Shown piece after piece: positions 10,013 to 21,351 of a stretch of 64,000 bases of DNA. A program made the translations under genes and the position numbers. The first letter of the stretch is position 1. Every line of letters begins with the position of its first letter. This DNA is from Mortierella alpina (Eukaryota > Mortierellomycota > Mortierellomycetes > Mortierellales > Mortierellaceae): NCBI GenBank assembly GCA_029449245.1, contig JANATF010000011.1, positions 558,001 to 622,000 of the forward strand. Direction: 5' to 3'. Under the pieces are notes generated by a model that was not told where the DNA came from, ran no database searches, and worked only from the letters and a program-made list of their open reading frames with translations.

Positions 10013-12724
10013 GATGATCGATTGAATGTAGGTCGTATTTTACACCGATAGGAATACAGAATCTGGATGAATGTGAAGAATGGTGATAAGTGAAAGGGCG
10101 GTGAACAGGCTACCGTTTTTCCTTTCTTTCTACTCAGTTGGTGAAGATGGGGGGTATGCAAAATGCTAGTGAAAAAGAAGCAGAACGTCAAATAAATGCA
10201 AGAATGAAAGTAGCGTGGGTATTCAAGTGAAAAGGATATGCCGGAGTGTGGTGTGGAAATGATGAAAAAAGGGGGAGAAAGCAAATGAGCAGTGCTCTCC
10301 TTTTGTACTTTTCCTTTAACGGTACTCTAAAAGAAAATTGATCGACCAGGACCAGCAAGGTGTGCCCCTGTGCCGCTCACTCTTTCTCCGACTGTCAATC
10401 TCACCCGGCGCATCAATGGGCGAGGTGGTTTGCTCATACATTGGAGTGTTTCGTTGGACGACCAGAGGATAGTGAGCTGTTGAATGCTTGCATGAGACAA
10501 TATCGATACATACGCATATTATACACATTCGACCCCAGGAAAGGAGAGGTGCCTGTTGAGGTGCTTTTGAAATTCATTTTGCCCACTTGCCTTCGAAACC
10601 TTAAAGTGCGTCGTTCTTTCTCCACCGTTCCTTGGGTTTAATGGACTGACCTTCAAACTGGACTTTAACCCAATGGTTCATAAAGATTTTTACGCTTTTT
10701 TTTAAGCACCACTACTACTGCACAGGGTAACAGGGGTGGCGCCATTTCATCCTGCTCTCTCTCTCAATGCCTGATATAAATGCCCATGACTAGCGGTTAT
10801 TGGACATGCCTAAACAGCCCGCGGACACATACAGTACAGAAGTGCGAATGTGGGAGAGAGTGAGGGCGCACAAGGGGTTTAACAAGGATAAACACCGGAT
10901 GACTGGGAGATATATCTTCCAAGAGAGCACAAAGACACGGCGTATAAACAAAACAAGGTCATAGCACAGCGTCAGGTAGGGGTTGATGACTGGGAAGCAC
11001 ATAAATAAGGCGAGCGGATACGATTCAATGCTTTCAAAGGGTGCTGCTCTATGAAACGGCGCTCATTCAGAATAAGTTTTACCCAGGACTAAGCCTTGAG
11101 AAGACTCTTTCAAGGGATGCCGATATACTACTTTGGTAGTCTATATGTCGACAGTGCGAAAAGCGGAATCGAAACCACGCGGAAATGTATTTACCCGCGC
11201 GGGCCTAAGTTGCAGTGTCATTGGGCGCCCAAAAAATAGTGCAGGGTGACACATCTTCACAACCAACGATACCTCAGTTTTTGTGCGAAGAAAACCTCGG
11301 ATCACCAGATTCCCAAGAGAACCTTATTCCACACCCACAACAGGGAAAGGTCCTAAACCCGAATAGGCTGCAAACCTTGTTAAAATCTCGCCGCGTGGTA
11401 TGCTGCTGTCACTCAACGAAACCACTTAACGACGCCGGCAGTGATTAAATAAACATCAGCGCAGTCGTTGAGTCTTTATCATCAGGGAGTGGGGATGACA
11501 AGAGGTAAGCAGAGAAAGGGATCGTAATGATCTCCTCTTGAACGGAGAAAAGAGATGAAACTAAAAGTGCACCACGCTAAAAGGAATGTGGTCGTACGAA
11601 AAGTGGTTCTGCAGGTTAAACCTGCTTCGCATGCTGCACCATTGTATTCCCCTGCAGCAAGTGGTTCGGCTCGAGGAGTTGCGTTCACCAAGGAAAGAAA
11701 GAAGACAATAATCAAAGGGGTAGAATATGTGTCGCTCTCAAGCCGCAAGCGGAATACCAATCAGTCAAAAGACCGCATGGATCGAATTGCTGCATCGCCT
11801 CACTTCGATCGCGTTTGTAAAGCATCCCATTTTAGTCTATCAGATGTTTTCCTGATCTTGAGGAATCCAGGAGCCCATTCGCTCAATCATGACTGCGCAC
11901 GGCCCTAGCTATCCCACGTAACCCACTCTACGTCCCGCCGCGGCGCGTCTCGCCTCGCACGACGACCATAAACGGGTCGCCTGTGGTAGCAAGCACATCG
12001 GATTCGCTTCTTATGGATATTGCCACCTGCGCAATCACAACAAAAAAGAGCAACCATGAAGGCCAACAGAGATCTGCATATCACAAAGAGGATCAACGCA
12101 TGTATTTACACCACCGATTTGCGTGAATGTATGCGTAGCCTCTCGTCTACATTCGATTCATCTTTCCCATTTGAAGCTGCTGCTGCCTTTCGGACTCAGC
12201 CTGGTTGTTGTGTGTTTGGCCATATCAGTATATCAAGCAAGGACTCGGGAAGGTTAGCGCAGTCATTTTCATGCATCTACCGATCCCACTTATGATTGAC
12301 CATACTATATCATGTTCCTCACAATTAAGAAGACGCGCGACATTCACAACTTCAAGTAAGAGGGATCGATATATGATGACAACAACCACAATAATAGAAG
12401 GTGATTCTACTCTTTTTTTAATGCGCCGCAATTCGAACAGTGTTTCTTGAATACACAAACTGATGCTGTAATAGCTAAAGCACGCGGAGGTTCTGAGGCT
12501 GAGCCAAGGGAGTTTGGGTGAGAATTGTCTGATCTTATTAGAGAGAAGGCCACCATCTATTTATCTATCTTCCTGTAGGTTCGAGCATGGTCGCGTTCCA
12601 GTCTCCTAGGGCTTGAAGTGATCCTTGTTCTGTTCTCTGACGAGTCGGCTCGAATCCTGTTACAGATACGTGATTGATCACACCTAACGTTTGCCACTTC
12701 TTCACACGACATGTCTGACGAGAA
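10013..12724. other. Gene-poor spacer
   Basis: These 2.7 kb contain only short ORFs without recognisable domains or coding-like composition. The first ~250 bases are presumably the promoter of the transporter to the left. No transposase or reverse transcriptase fragment was recognised, and no repeat longer than about 20 bases was noticed by eye. Confidence 0.5.
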
Positions 12725-14037
12725 AAGTTACTTGAATAGCTGGAAGATTCCTTTTTGATGCTGGTCACGGCGCTATTTCTGTAACCGCCTCCGAGGGTGT
12801 GATCCGCATCTACGCCGTCAGCATAAGAGACAGAGGCGGACTCGAATTGGCGTTGTTTCCGGCTATAAACGACGAAACCGACTACTAGGACGATTCCAAT
12901 GCTTCCTGCCACAATGCCAATTATTGCTGCCAGTGAGAGTGAGTTGTAAGGTGGCACTGATTCGTCCTCCTGAGGCTGCGGTGAGAAGGTATCCTGCCAA
13001 ACGTTCTTCTTCAGGTTGTAGACAAGCGTCACGTTGGTGTTTGTAACACTGTACACTGTACGTGCTATCAGATCCTCTCCAGGACACAAACATGTCGTTG
13101 GATACGGCGCAGGCGTGATAAGCCCTTGCATAGAGCTCTCCAGGGTCGGTTAGCTTGCTCCATGTGAGGGTCTTCACATCCAGCAAGTAAATATCGCTTG
13201 CCGCATGTTCCCCAGAGCCGAGAAATCCTCCGAACAAAACCATCTTGGACCCTCCATACGCGGGTACCTAGCAATGTGCTTTTCTTGCTTCGGGTCTGTC
13301 CCCTTTGTCCAAGAGATAGGACCATCTCCCGTGTCGTTTTCCTTCATCGGGAACAAACTCGTAGAGTCCTTGTAGAAGAGACGGCGGATTAGATCGCCAT
13401 CCTCCGTGAACTAACATGCTTTTGCGAACGGTACTCCAGACGACTGCAGAGTCTGACAGAGTGACCATCGTTGGCTCCATAGAGAGGGAAGAGGAGGCTC
13501 CAGTGGCGAGGTTGTACTGTAGCAGACTGTAGGATCCGTTGGTGGAGAATCCATTGATAACATAAATCAACCCCGTTACTGGGTCCGTAGCGGCTCCTAG
13601 ACCCCCCTTTGCTGTGAAATACGGATAGGATGGGTCTTGTGACCAGGTACCATTGCCGGTGTAGAACTTGTGCGGAGTGGAGTTGGCCATCATGAACCAG
13701 GTCTTATTGTCGGACGAGAGCGTACTCGCGAATTGAAACCTTGGAAATCGTCATAGAGTGCTTCAATGTCTGGTTGAGATGTGTTCCAGTTGGTATCAAG
13801 TTTAAGTGCAAATGTCCGTCCAACGGGCGGGACGTTGCGTCCAGGTGAGCCACCATGAACCAGCATGAACTGGGTCTCAATGAATGACGAGGCCATTCCC
13901 CAGAGAGGGTCTACGTTAACGCTCATGGTTTGTGGCAATGAGGTGAAGAAGAGGGCGACGAGCAGCGTGCCGTAAGTGCTATGGTGTATCCATCCTATTG
14001 CCCTGGATTTCTTTTGAGTCCGGTTCAGAGCCATCAT
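12725..14037 (-). pseudogene. Kelch-repeat membrane protein pseudogene (copy A)
   Basis: This is a close copy of the intact gene at 19264-20874, matching base by base over most of its length, including the promoter to about 14240. Several lesions break it. A one-base deletion lies near 13735. An in-frame stop lies near 13270, where the intact copy reads AHCLVPAYGG. A 7-base tandem duplication (actgtac) lies near 13050. A further one-base loss lies near 12746. The Trp-Gly-Gly of the last kelch blade is changed to Trp-Arg-Gly. Similarity ends near 12730, so the cytoplasmic tail is missing. The N-terminal signal segment, most kelch repeats and the transmembrane helix can still be read across the different frames. 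It is therefore a recently inactivated paralogue. Confidence 0.88.
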
Positions 14038-14499
14038 CAGAGATGCCCAAGAGAAGCGGATAGAGGTATCACTGCACTTGCAGTCTGTGAACGATGCGAG
14101 GGCGGACGATTATGATGTAGACGCTAACGGGTAAGAGAGACGGAGGAAGTGAAAGGGGTGCAGGTTGGGGGTAACAAGGAATATATTTACATCGCCGCAC
14201 ATTGGACGCTGCGACCAAAATAGCATTGTTGTGATGTTTTCAACATCCAAGCATCCAGTCAACACCACTGCTTCACGCAGGAGCGTGTCGGACAAGGGAG
14301 GTAGGCTCGGCTCCAGCACCGAGTCGATGAAGTGCATTCTTCACACTGGTGAGTGGAGCCGAGCCTAGTTGGGAGGTCCAGCAGGGTGCAAAGATTAAAA
14401 CGCGTAGCGCAAATTGATGATATAAGAGATGGATGTAAGATTAGTTTATTGGGTGTGTAGCAATGGCCAAGGCTGATAAGACTCTGAGAGGATCGACCA

Positions 14500-14936
14500 A
14501 AGCTGATCTTTAAAACCATATAATGAAGGAGAGGGAGAAAGAGAAGGTGATCAAGGTTGTATGCTTTGTGTACTTGCTGTAATTTTGCGCAATCCTGATA
14601 TTCGCAAGTGTCTATGATGACCCGCGGGCCGTGATTAGGATTCACGATATTCTCGCTGGGCCTGTATATCGTGTCAGCTCTCCCCAACGTCAGCGACCGG
14701 CGCTACATAAGAGTGTTCGTGATAGGTGGGTACCGAATCTTCTTCATTGCCATGTGGATATAGTAGCTTTCTGCAGGGTCCGTGATGGCTCGTAGGCTCG
14801 TCTTGTTGGTTAAGGACATGGAGAACTTGAGATTTGTCCAGGTACCACTGTCGATGTTGAACTTGTATGGAACAGAGTTGGCTATCATGAACCAGGTCTT
14901 ATTTTCGGACGATAGCGCGCTGGAAAATTGTATAGT
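14500..14936 (-). pseudogene. Truncated remnant of a second kelch gene (copy C')
   Basis: The sequence matches the 3' end of the intact gene at 21352-22989, including its C-terminal YQDCA region and the downstream 3' flank. It then jumps across a large internal deletion, near 14745, to the middle of that gene (positions about 22515-22680). It stops abruptly near 14936, where the match ends within the codons for ALSSNF. The remaining ORF of about 60 codons is a chimera and cannot be functional. Together with copy A it forms the decayed left half of a duplicated two-gene unit. Confidence 0.82.
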
Positions 14937-14945
14937 AACACTAGA

Positions 14946-17900
14946 TTAATGGCTCAGAAGGTCCACCAACTTTTCGAGAGCTGTGGCCATTCTGGTCACG
15001 TCAGCACCCAGGGACTCGAGTCGCTTCTCCAGTGTAGCCACACCGCTCGAAAAGACTCCGGCGTCCAAAGAGCTTGTTGCTTTGGAGACTTCGGAAATAG
15101 CAGCTGTGACGGAAGAGGACGCTGCAGTGGCAATGGCGATGATGGGGTCGGCTGCTTGGGCAGTGACAACAACCTTATCATCATCAACATCGTCGTCACT
15201 GACCACATTTAAAACCTCTTCCGGTTCGAGCTCTGGAAAGACCGACTTCTCATCCGCATATCGAATGGGCCTCTCCTCAAGATTTCCTTCACCATAGATG
15301 GGACATGGTGCATATCCGAGTGCGGCTGTCGTCTTTTTGCTCCGACTTGAACCTTGCATCAGCAGGACCTTGAACCCATAGACCCGTCGGCAGCTCAAAT
15401 CCACCAGAGCCCAGGCATCCCACTTGATACGACCATGGTCTTGACCTCCGAGATGGACCTCCGTCACACCAGTTTGTTCAGCCTCGTAAACAATCTTGTT
15501 CAAATCCTCGACTGAGAGTTTAGGTCCGTCCTCCATCTTGATGATGATGGCAGACCCTTCATCACCTTTCTTAATGCGCATGACTCTCCTGTTTGCGGAG
15601 AAAACGTCATCGATGTGAAGAAATAAAATATCGTCCGAAGCTTTGGCTTCGAAGGGATCCCTTGGCTCGTGGACGTATTCTTGAACAAAGACACACTCTT
15701 GATCCTCGATATCCTTGAGTGTGAGGCGGATGCGGACAGGACGATGGACCGCAATCATAGCCCATTCCCAGCAGGTCTCCTCCAGAGCCGCCTGGGCAGC
15801 ATTGCGACGGATAATCGCCTCGAAGGGAAATTCCAGAGATTGAGTAGGTGCAACTGAGACTGGGAACTTTGTGTCGCCTAAGGTCAAAGACTTAACCTCC
15901 TTGTACTCCTTGTCGCCCACAAGTCGGTAGTGCGCTGTACAAGACACTAGCGTCACATAGGCTTCGCTGGACGGTAGGGCCTTATTGAAGATGCGGAACG
16001 TGCCCTGGAACTCGTCATCCGCACGGCGCATGAATGGGCCAGAGTTGGCCTGCATCTTTCCCTGGGGGATCACTATCAACGGCAACTTGGTCCTCGCCTT
16101 GAACTCGCGCCGCTCTCGCAAGGGCGTATCTCTTGCGATGTAACCGACATGGCGAATCCCGGGGAATGTGTAAGGTTCCGCAGGCTTGTAGACCCGGAAC
16201 GTCGACTTTGACAGTGTTTGGACCTCTCCTGATAATGATACAGTCTCGATGTCGATAGGGACGGCCTTGACCGTCGCGGTGTCACTTGTAGCCACCTTTG
16301 AGGACAGTACCACCCCGTTAATGACACCAGCATCATCTAGAGTCCACTCTGCCATCGAATACTCGCTCTCGTCCTGCACTGACCTAAAGATCAAAGTCTT
16401 GCCTGTTTGCCGAACTATTGCGTTGACAGACTTGATCTCGTCGGCATCAAGCACTTGGAAATAATAGGAGCTTTCAAAGTTGACGCGGCCTATATGGATG
16501 ACCATCATGGGCTGGGTGATCCTCTCATGAAGGCTGCTCCACCGGACCAACTTACCGATGCTAGCATATTGGTGAATATTGGTCGCCATATCCGTCTCCA
16601 AGACCTCGGCCCAGTCGTCGACCGTGTTGCTGCCGACCGTGTAGCCAGAATGAATAATGCCAAATGCATAGTGGAAAAAGCTGGTGTAGGGGTACTCGCA
16701 GTGGTGTACTGATCGGTGGTTGGAGAAGGCACATGGCGATTTTTGGCCACAGCAAGAGAACGTGCCATTGGCCTCCGGGCTCTTGTGGAACGAGCAAGCT
16801 TCGGCCCCATTGGCCGCTTCGCGGTACTCCTTGCCACACTGAAGGCAGGTCAGACGCTGCTCCGCTTCCCGCTCGCGGACCTCTGCAGCCAAGGCCTTGA
16901 TGGTATCTGCAATGGCATTGCTAGAGTTCTCCTTGAGCAGAGTCTCGATCCGAGACTGGTTCTCTTCCAGGATATCCCCCACGTTTAACTGCATCTGATC
17001 CATGACTTGATCGCTCATCGTCAGCTGCATCTTTTCTGCAAACTTCTCCACCAACTCTGGGCTGCACTTCACGCGGTAAAGAAGAAGAAGAACGACATCA
17101 GCATTAAAACATGTAAAGGACAAGTCGCAACATGCAGAGACGCCTTCTCTTACATTGATCATAGACTGGCCACCATGGGTTGAAACAAAGATCCCTGCTT
17201 CCTCGTCCTGATGATCCACAGGGACAGAACGGGAAAGCACAGAAATATCTCCTGTTTGCTGGATCTGCAAGCTGAGCATCAGATCCTGCGAGCAAGCCAT
17301 GATCTTTTGAGCCATTTGTACAAAGTTTTGACTGTTGGACAAGTTGAGGCGTCTTGCAATGGCGCCTTGCTTGCGATAGGCCTGAATTAGCGAAGCGGCC
17401 GACTTCAAGGTGCCGATCGTCTTTTCGATCACGACCTTGAGCGGATCAATAGCCTCAACGACTTTCTCCAGGACCGTAATATTGCTGACCATAAAGTTGA
17501 TACGCTCCAGCAGGTCCTCGCACTTTGCATCGGCATCCCTAGCCTTTTGCTCGATATCAATGATGATCTAGTGGAGAAAGAGCGCGAAAAGCATCCATGA
17601 GTCAGTGTCAAAATCCCGTTGTCATATCAAAACATTAGTGAGCACGAGCTGTGACACTACCTTCAAAATGATAAACGCCGGCGCAATGAATGGCACTGAC
17701 TTGCCAATATCTACCAGCTTATCCGCCAGTTGGATGAGGTGATTCAGGGCAGGGTTCTTTTCAATGTTATTGATAATGTCTTGGGTCTGGCTACCTTCCA
17801 ACATCTTTGTGGCAACCGCCACTCCTTGATTCAACATCGTCGAGCCAGTCGTCACAGCATCTGTGGCCGTGATGGCGACATCAATGCCCTTGTTGAAGGA

Positions 17901-18125
17901 CTTTTTGTAAATGGACTCTTTCTTATTGCTATCCTTCAGCTCGTCGACTTTTTGCCGAATTTCTTGGAAGCCGGAGTGGACTGGTTGATCGATTTTGCTG
18001 CCATCTTCAATTACGCTGCTCGTGTTTTCATGTCCATTGCTCGTGGCATTCACTTGACCTAGCTGCTGAGATGGCCCGTTCTTGCTCTGATTGAAACGCG
18101 GGTCATAACTGATGTTGTTCGACAT
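14946..18125 (-). CDS. MLKL/HeLo-like helical-domain protein with CHORD-like Cys/His motif
   Basis: Exon 1 is 18125-17661 and a GTAGTG..CTAG intron leads to 17567. A second intron at 17153-17067 (GTAAGA..GAAG, 87 nt, no stop) is likely, giving 999 aa; unspliced, the product is 1028 aa. Residues ~100-270 are amphipathic helices with blocks such as IGKSVPFIAPAFIILKIII, CEDLLERINFM, SLIQAYRKQGAIARRLN and LMLSLQIQQT. These resemble the four-helix MLKL-N-terminal/HeLo-like domain found in many Mucoromycota proteins. A helical stretch and then a Cys/His cluster follow (CLQCGKEY, ACSFH, FSCCG, HHC), reminiscent of CHORD. The next ~450 residues are probably beta-rich and unassigned. The C-terminus has a coiled-coil-like helix. 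No NTPase motif is seen. The stop codon lies 10 bases from the truncated kelch remnant. A membrane-active or signalling role is inference from the N-terminus. Confidence 0.72.
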
Positions 18126-19263
18126 TCCTAATCGCGAGACAATGGATGGCAGGAGGGGAGATGATGACGAATGAGCAGAGTACCATGATGTCTTTTGATA
18201 ATTGTCGCCATCGGCACCATGCTATTATCCCATTACCAAGAAATTTCAATCCCAGTGGTTGTACTGCCAAGCGTGTGTCGATGTGGTGGGTCTGATCCAG
18301 AGATGATTGCGAAGGAGAGGACGACAGAGAAAGAGATGGCTAAGAGGTGGTCCATCGCCTTAAATAAGTGAGCCATACATACAGTCTGCCAGGGGCAACA
18401 GAGCGTCCGTCTGGATTGACACGGGACAAAAGCTCATGTGTTAGGGTGTTGGCGATTCACTTACTCGTCAGGACTTCATCATGAGAGCAGTTAATTTCAC
18501 AGGGGTTGCATTCTTTGGTCCCACAGGATCATTGCCCTGAGCTTGGACTGACGCCGTGATACCTGCACTCTTGTCAAAAGTTTCCAGTGTAAACAGCCTC
18601 CCTTTCTCCCGTCGTACTGGTGTGATCTTGGTTTTTGATGATTTTGATGACCAAGAGCGCCGTGTCTACCCCAGGAACCCTCACCCGTGTGGAGCAATAA
18701 CTCGATCAGGGATGTGTTTTTTGAGAGCGTTGGGCGATAGTCGATACGCGTGTTCTTCGGCTGTCATGAAGACTGATGCCTACCTGAGCCTGTGGTCCTT
18801 ACCCCGTCCAGATCATCATCCCATTTTTCACTGACGCGGCACCCTGCACTTCTCTCACACAATCTTAATGTTCCTTCTACGGAGGGAGAGTCAGACTCAG
18901 CCCTGCTACTTTCATTCGCTTTTCGTCGGACAGTCTCTTTTTTTGCTTGTTTCCTTTTACTGAGGGAGAATCAGACTCACCCACGCGTTAGTTCGATAGA
19001 TTGGAAAGTGTACAGGACACGCCATGATGGATGTTCAAATGTCCAGGTAAAGGGCTGCGCTTACCAATAGGATCGCTTCGTACTTGCCAAGACCTCGTTA
19101 TTATGCTCCCTCCACTCCACAACCATAGCGCTAGAAATAATCTTCCGAAGCATACACAATGACTCCCTCTTATGGGTTTTCCAATACCCGTCTTGTATAG
19201 CCTTTGAAGATGCCTCAATGGGCTAGTGAATGTGTATTATTTACGGCTGAAAAAATTATGGTA
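18126..19263. other. Intergenic spacer upstream of the MLKL-like gene
   Basis: No gene is seen in these 1.1 kb. Two imperfect copies of a ~20-base element (gagggaga[g/a]tcagactca) lie near 18880 and 18963. The segment presumably holds the promoter of the minus-strand gene to its left and the 3' flank of the kelch gene to its right. Confidence 0.5.
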
Positions 19264-20874
19264 TTACTGTATGGTCTGTGGGCCTCTTGCTGTACTCTTG
19301 CAGTCCTGGTACCCACTCGTGTCTATGATGGCTTGTGGGCCTCGGAGGATGATCTCGCTGGGTCTGTACATCGCATCATCTCCTTCCAGGTCCCCTCCAA
19401 TAGTGCTGACCGGTGCAACATAGAAATGCTTCTGGTGGGCGATTGCCGGAGCGTCGATACTGTTGTGTGAAAGCATCGAATCTCGTAGATACAAAGACTC
19501 CTGCTTGTGCTGCACTCTCACTGCTTCCATAAGATTCCCAGTCTCTTTTCCATCGGTACTCCATGACTTGAGCGACTTGAATGGCTGGAATGATTCCTTT
19601 TTGATGCTGGTCTCGGCGCTATTTTTGTAATCGCCTCCGAGGGTGTGATCCGCATCTACGCCGTCAGTACAAGAGACAGAGGCGGGCTCGCATTGACGTT
19701 GTTTCCGGCGATAAGCGACGTAACCGACTACTAGGACGATTACAATGATTCCTGCCACAATGCCGATTATTGCTGCCAGTGAGAGTGAGCTGTTAGGCGG
19801 CACCGGTTCGTCCTCCTGAGGCTGCGGTGAGAAGGTATCCTGCCAAACGTTCTTCTTCAGGTTGTAGACAAGCGTCACGTTGGTGTTTGTAACACTGTAC
19901 GTGCTATCAGATCCTCCCCAGGACACAAACATGTCGTTGGATACGGCGCAGGCGTGATAAGCCCTTGCATAGAGCTCTCCAGGGTCGGTTAGCTTGCTCC
20001 ATGTGAGGGTCTTCACATCCAGCAAGTAAATATCGCTTGCTGCACGTTCCCCAGACCCGAGAAGTCCTCCGAACAAAATCATCTTGGACCCTCCGTATGC
20101 GGGCACCAGGCAATGCGCTCTTCTTGGTTGGGGTCTGTCCCCTTTGTCCGAGAGGAATGTCCATGTCCCGTTTCCTCCATCAGGTACAAACTCGTAGAGT
20201 CCTTGTAGAAGAGACGGTGGATTAGATCGCCATCCTCCGTGAACAAACATACTTTTGCGAACGGCACTCCAGACGACTGCAGAGTCTGACAGAGTGACCA
20301 TCGTTGGCTCCATAGGGAGGGATGAGGAGGCTCCAGTGGCGAGGTTGTACTGTAGCAGACTGTAGGATCCGTTGGTGGAGAATCCATTGATAACATAAAT
20401 CAACCCCGTTACTGGGTCCGTAGCGGCTCCTAGACCCCCCTTTGCTGTGAAATACGGATAGGAGGGATCTTGTGACCAGGTACCATTGCCGGTGTTGAAC
20501 TTGTGCGGAATGGAGTTGGCCATCATGAACCAGGTCTTATTGTCGGACGAGAACGTACTCGCGAAATTGAAGCCCTGGAAATCGTCATGGAGTACTTCAA
20601 TATCTGGTTGAGAGGTGTTCCAGTTGGTATCAAGTTTAAGTGCAAACGTCCGTCCAACGGGCGGGACGTTACGTCCAGGAGAGCCACCATGAACCAGCAT
20701 GAACTGGGTCTCAATAAATGACGAGGCCATTCCCCAGAGAGGGTCTACGTTAACGCTCATGGTTGGTGGCAATGAGAAGGTGAGGAAGAGGGCGAGGAGC
20801 AGCGTGCCGTAGGTGCTGTGGTGTATCCATCCTACTGCCCTTGATTTCTTTTGAGTCCGGTTCAGAGCCATCAT
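19264..20874 (-). CDS. Type I membrane kelch-repeat protein (copy B)
   Basis: Intronless, 536 aa. The N-terminus has a hydrophobic signal segment (about residues 22-36). It is followed by an ectodomain of galactose-oxidase/kelch beta-propeller repeats, with blades marked by FMLVHGGSPG, IYVINGF, SMFVHGGW, KMILFGG and FVSWGGS, each followed by a Tyr/Trp position (DIYLLDVKTLTW). Many N-glycosylation sequons (NGS, NGT, NVT) support a secreted location. A single transmembrane helix (about 366-388, SLAAIIGIVAGIIVIVLVV) precedes a basic stop-transfer YRRKQRQ and a tail of ~145 residues. The tail ends with the blocks YVAPV, YRPSEII and YQDC, which are shared with the neighbouring gene. Its near-identical paralogue at 12725-14037 is dead. 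A cell-surface receptor or adhesion role is inferred; no ligand can be deduced. Confidence 0.87.
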   Translation of the reverse strand: MMALNRTQKKSRAVGWIHHSTYGTLLLALFLTFSLPPTMSVNVDPLWGMASSFIETQFMLVHGGSPGRNVPPVGRTFALKLDTNWNTSQPDIEVLHDDFQGFNFASTFSSDNKTWFMMANSIPHKFNTGNGTWSQDPSYPYFTAKGGLGAATDPVTGLIYVINGFSTNGSYSLLQYNLATGASSSLPMEPTMVTLSDSAVVWSAVRKSMFVHGGWRSNPPSLLQGLYEFVPDGGNGTWTFLSDKGDRPQPRRAHCLVPAYGGSKMILFGGLLGSGERAASDIYLLDVKTLTWSKLTDPGELYARAYHACAVSNDMFVSWGGSDSTYSVTNTNVTLVYNLKKNVWQDTFSPQPQEDEPVPPNSSLSLAAIIGIVAGIIVIVLVVGYVAYRRKQRQCEPASVSCTDGVDADHTLGGDYKNSAETSIKKESFQPFKSLKSWSTDGKETGNLMEAVRVQHKQESLYLRDSMLSHNSIDAPAIAHQKHFYVAPVSTIGGDLEGDDAMYRPSEIILRGPQAIIDTSGYQDCKSTARGPQTIQ

Positions 20875-21351
20875 CAGAGATGCCCAAGAGAAGCGGATAG
20901 AGGTGCCACTGCACTTGCTGTCTGTGAAAGATGCGAGGGCGGACGATTATGATGAAGACGCTAACGGGTAAGAGGGAAGGAGGGAATGAAAAGAGGAAGT
21001 GAAGGAATAGGTAACAGGGAATATTTACAGCACCACACACTTGACGCCAAGACCAAAATAGCTTTGCTGTGATGTCTCTCATCATGAAGACTAAACACCC
21101 AGACATCCAATCAGCATCCGGTGTCCCGACGCAGGTACCTGTCGGACAAAATGTTTCAATTCGCAGGCCCTGAAGGGCGTTGCTAAATTAAACTGCCGCT
21201 TAAACTCCCTCTTCTCACTGACTTCCTCCCTCATCCTTGAAAGTAGCGTAGAGCAAATGAAGACATGGCTGGTAGGAGTCATAGAGGATCGACCAAAAGC
21301 TGGTCTTTAAAATTATAGCGTGAGGGAGAGGGAGAGTAGTAGAGTAGGTGG

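Noticed and set aside
10360-10641. Plus-strand 93-codon frame in the gene-poor spacer
   Set aside because: Composition is not protein-like, there are no motifs, and no neighbour supports it.
12600-12680. B-box-like sequence ggctcgaatcc suggesting a tRNA
   Set aside because: No acceptor stem, anticodon arm or A box can be folded around it.
14703-14888. A small minus-strand ORF between the kelch copies as a gene
   Set aside because: It is a deletion chimera of kelch copy C, not an independent gene.
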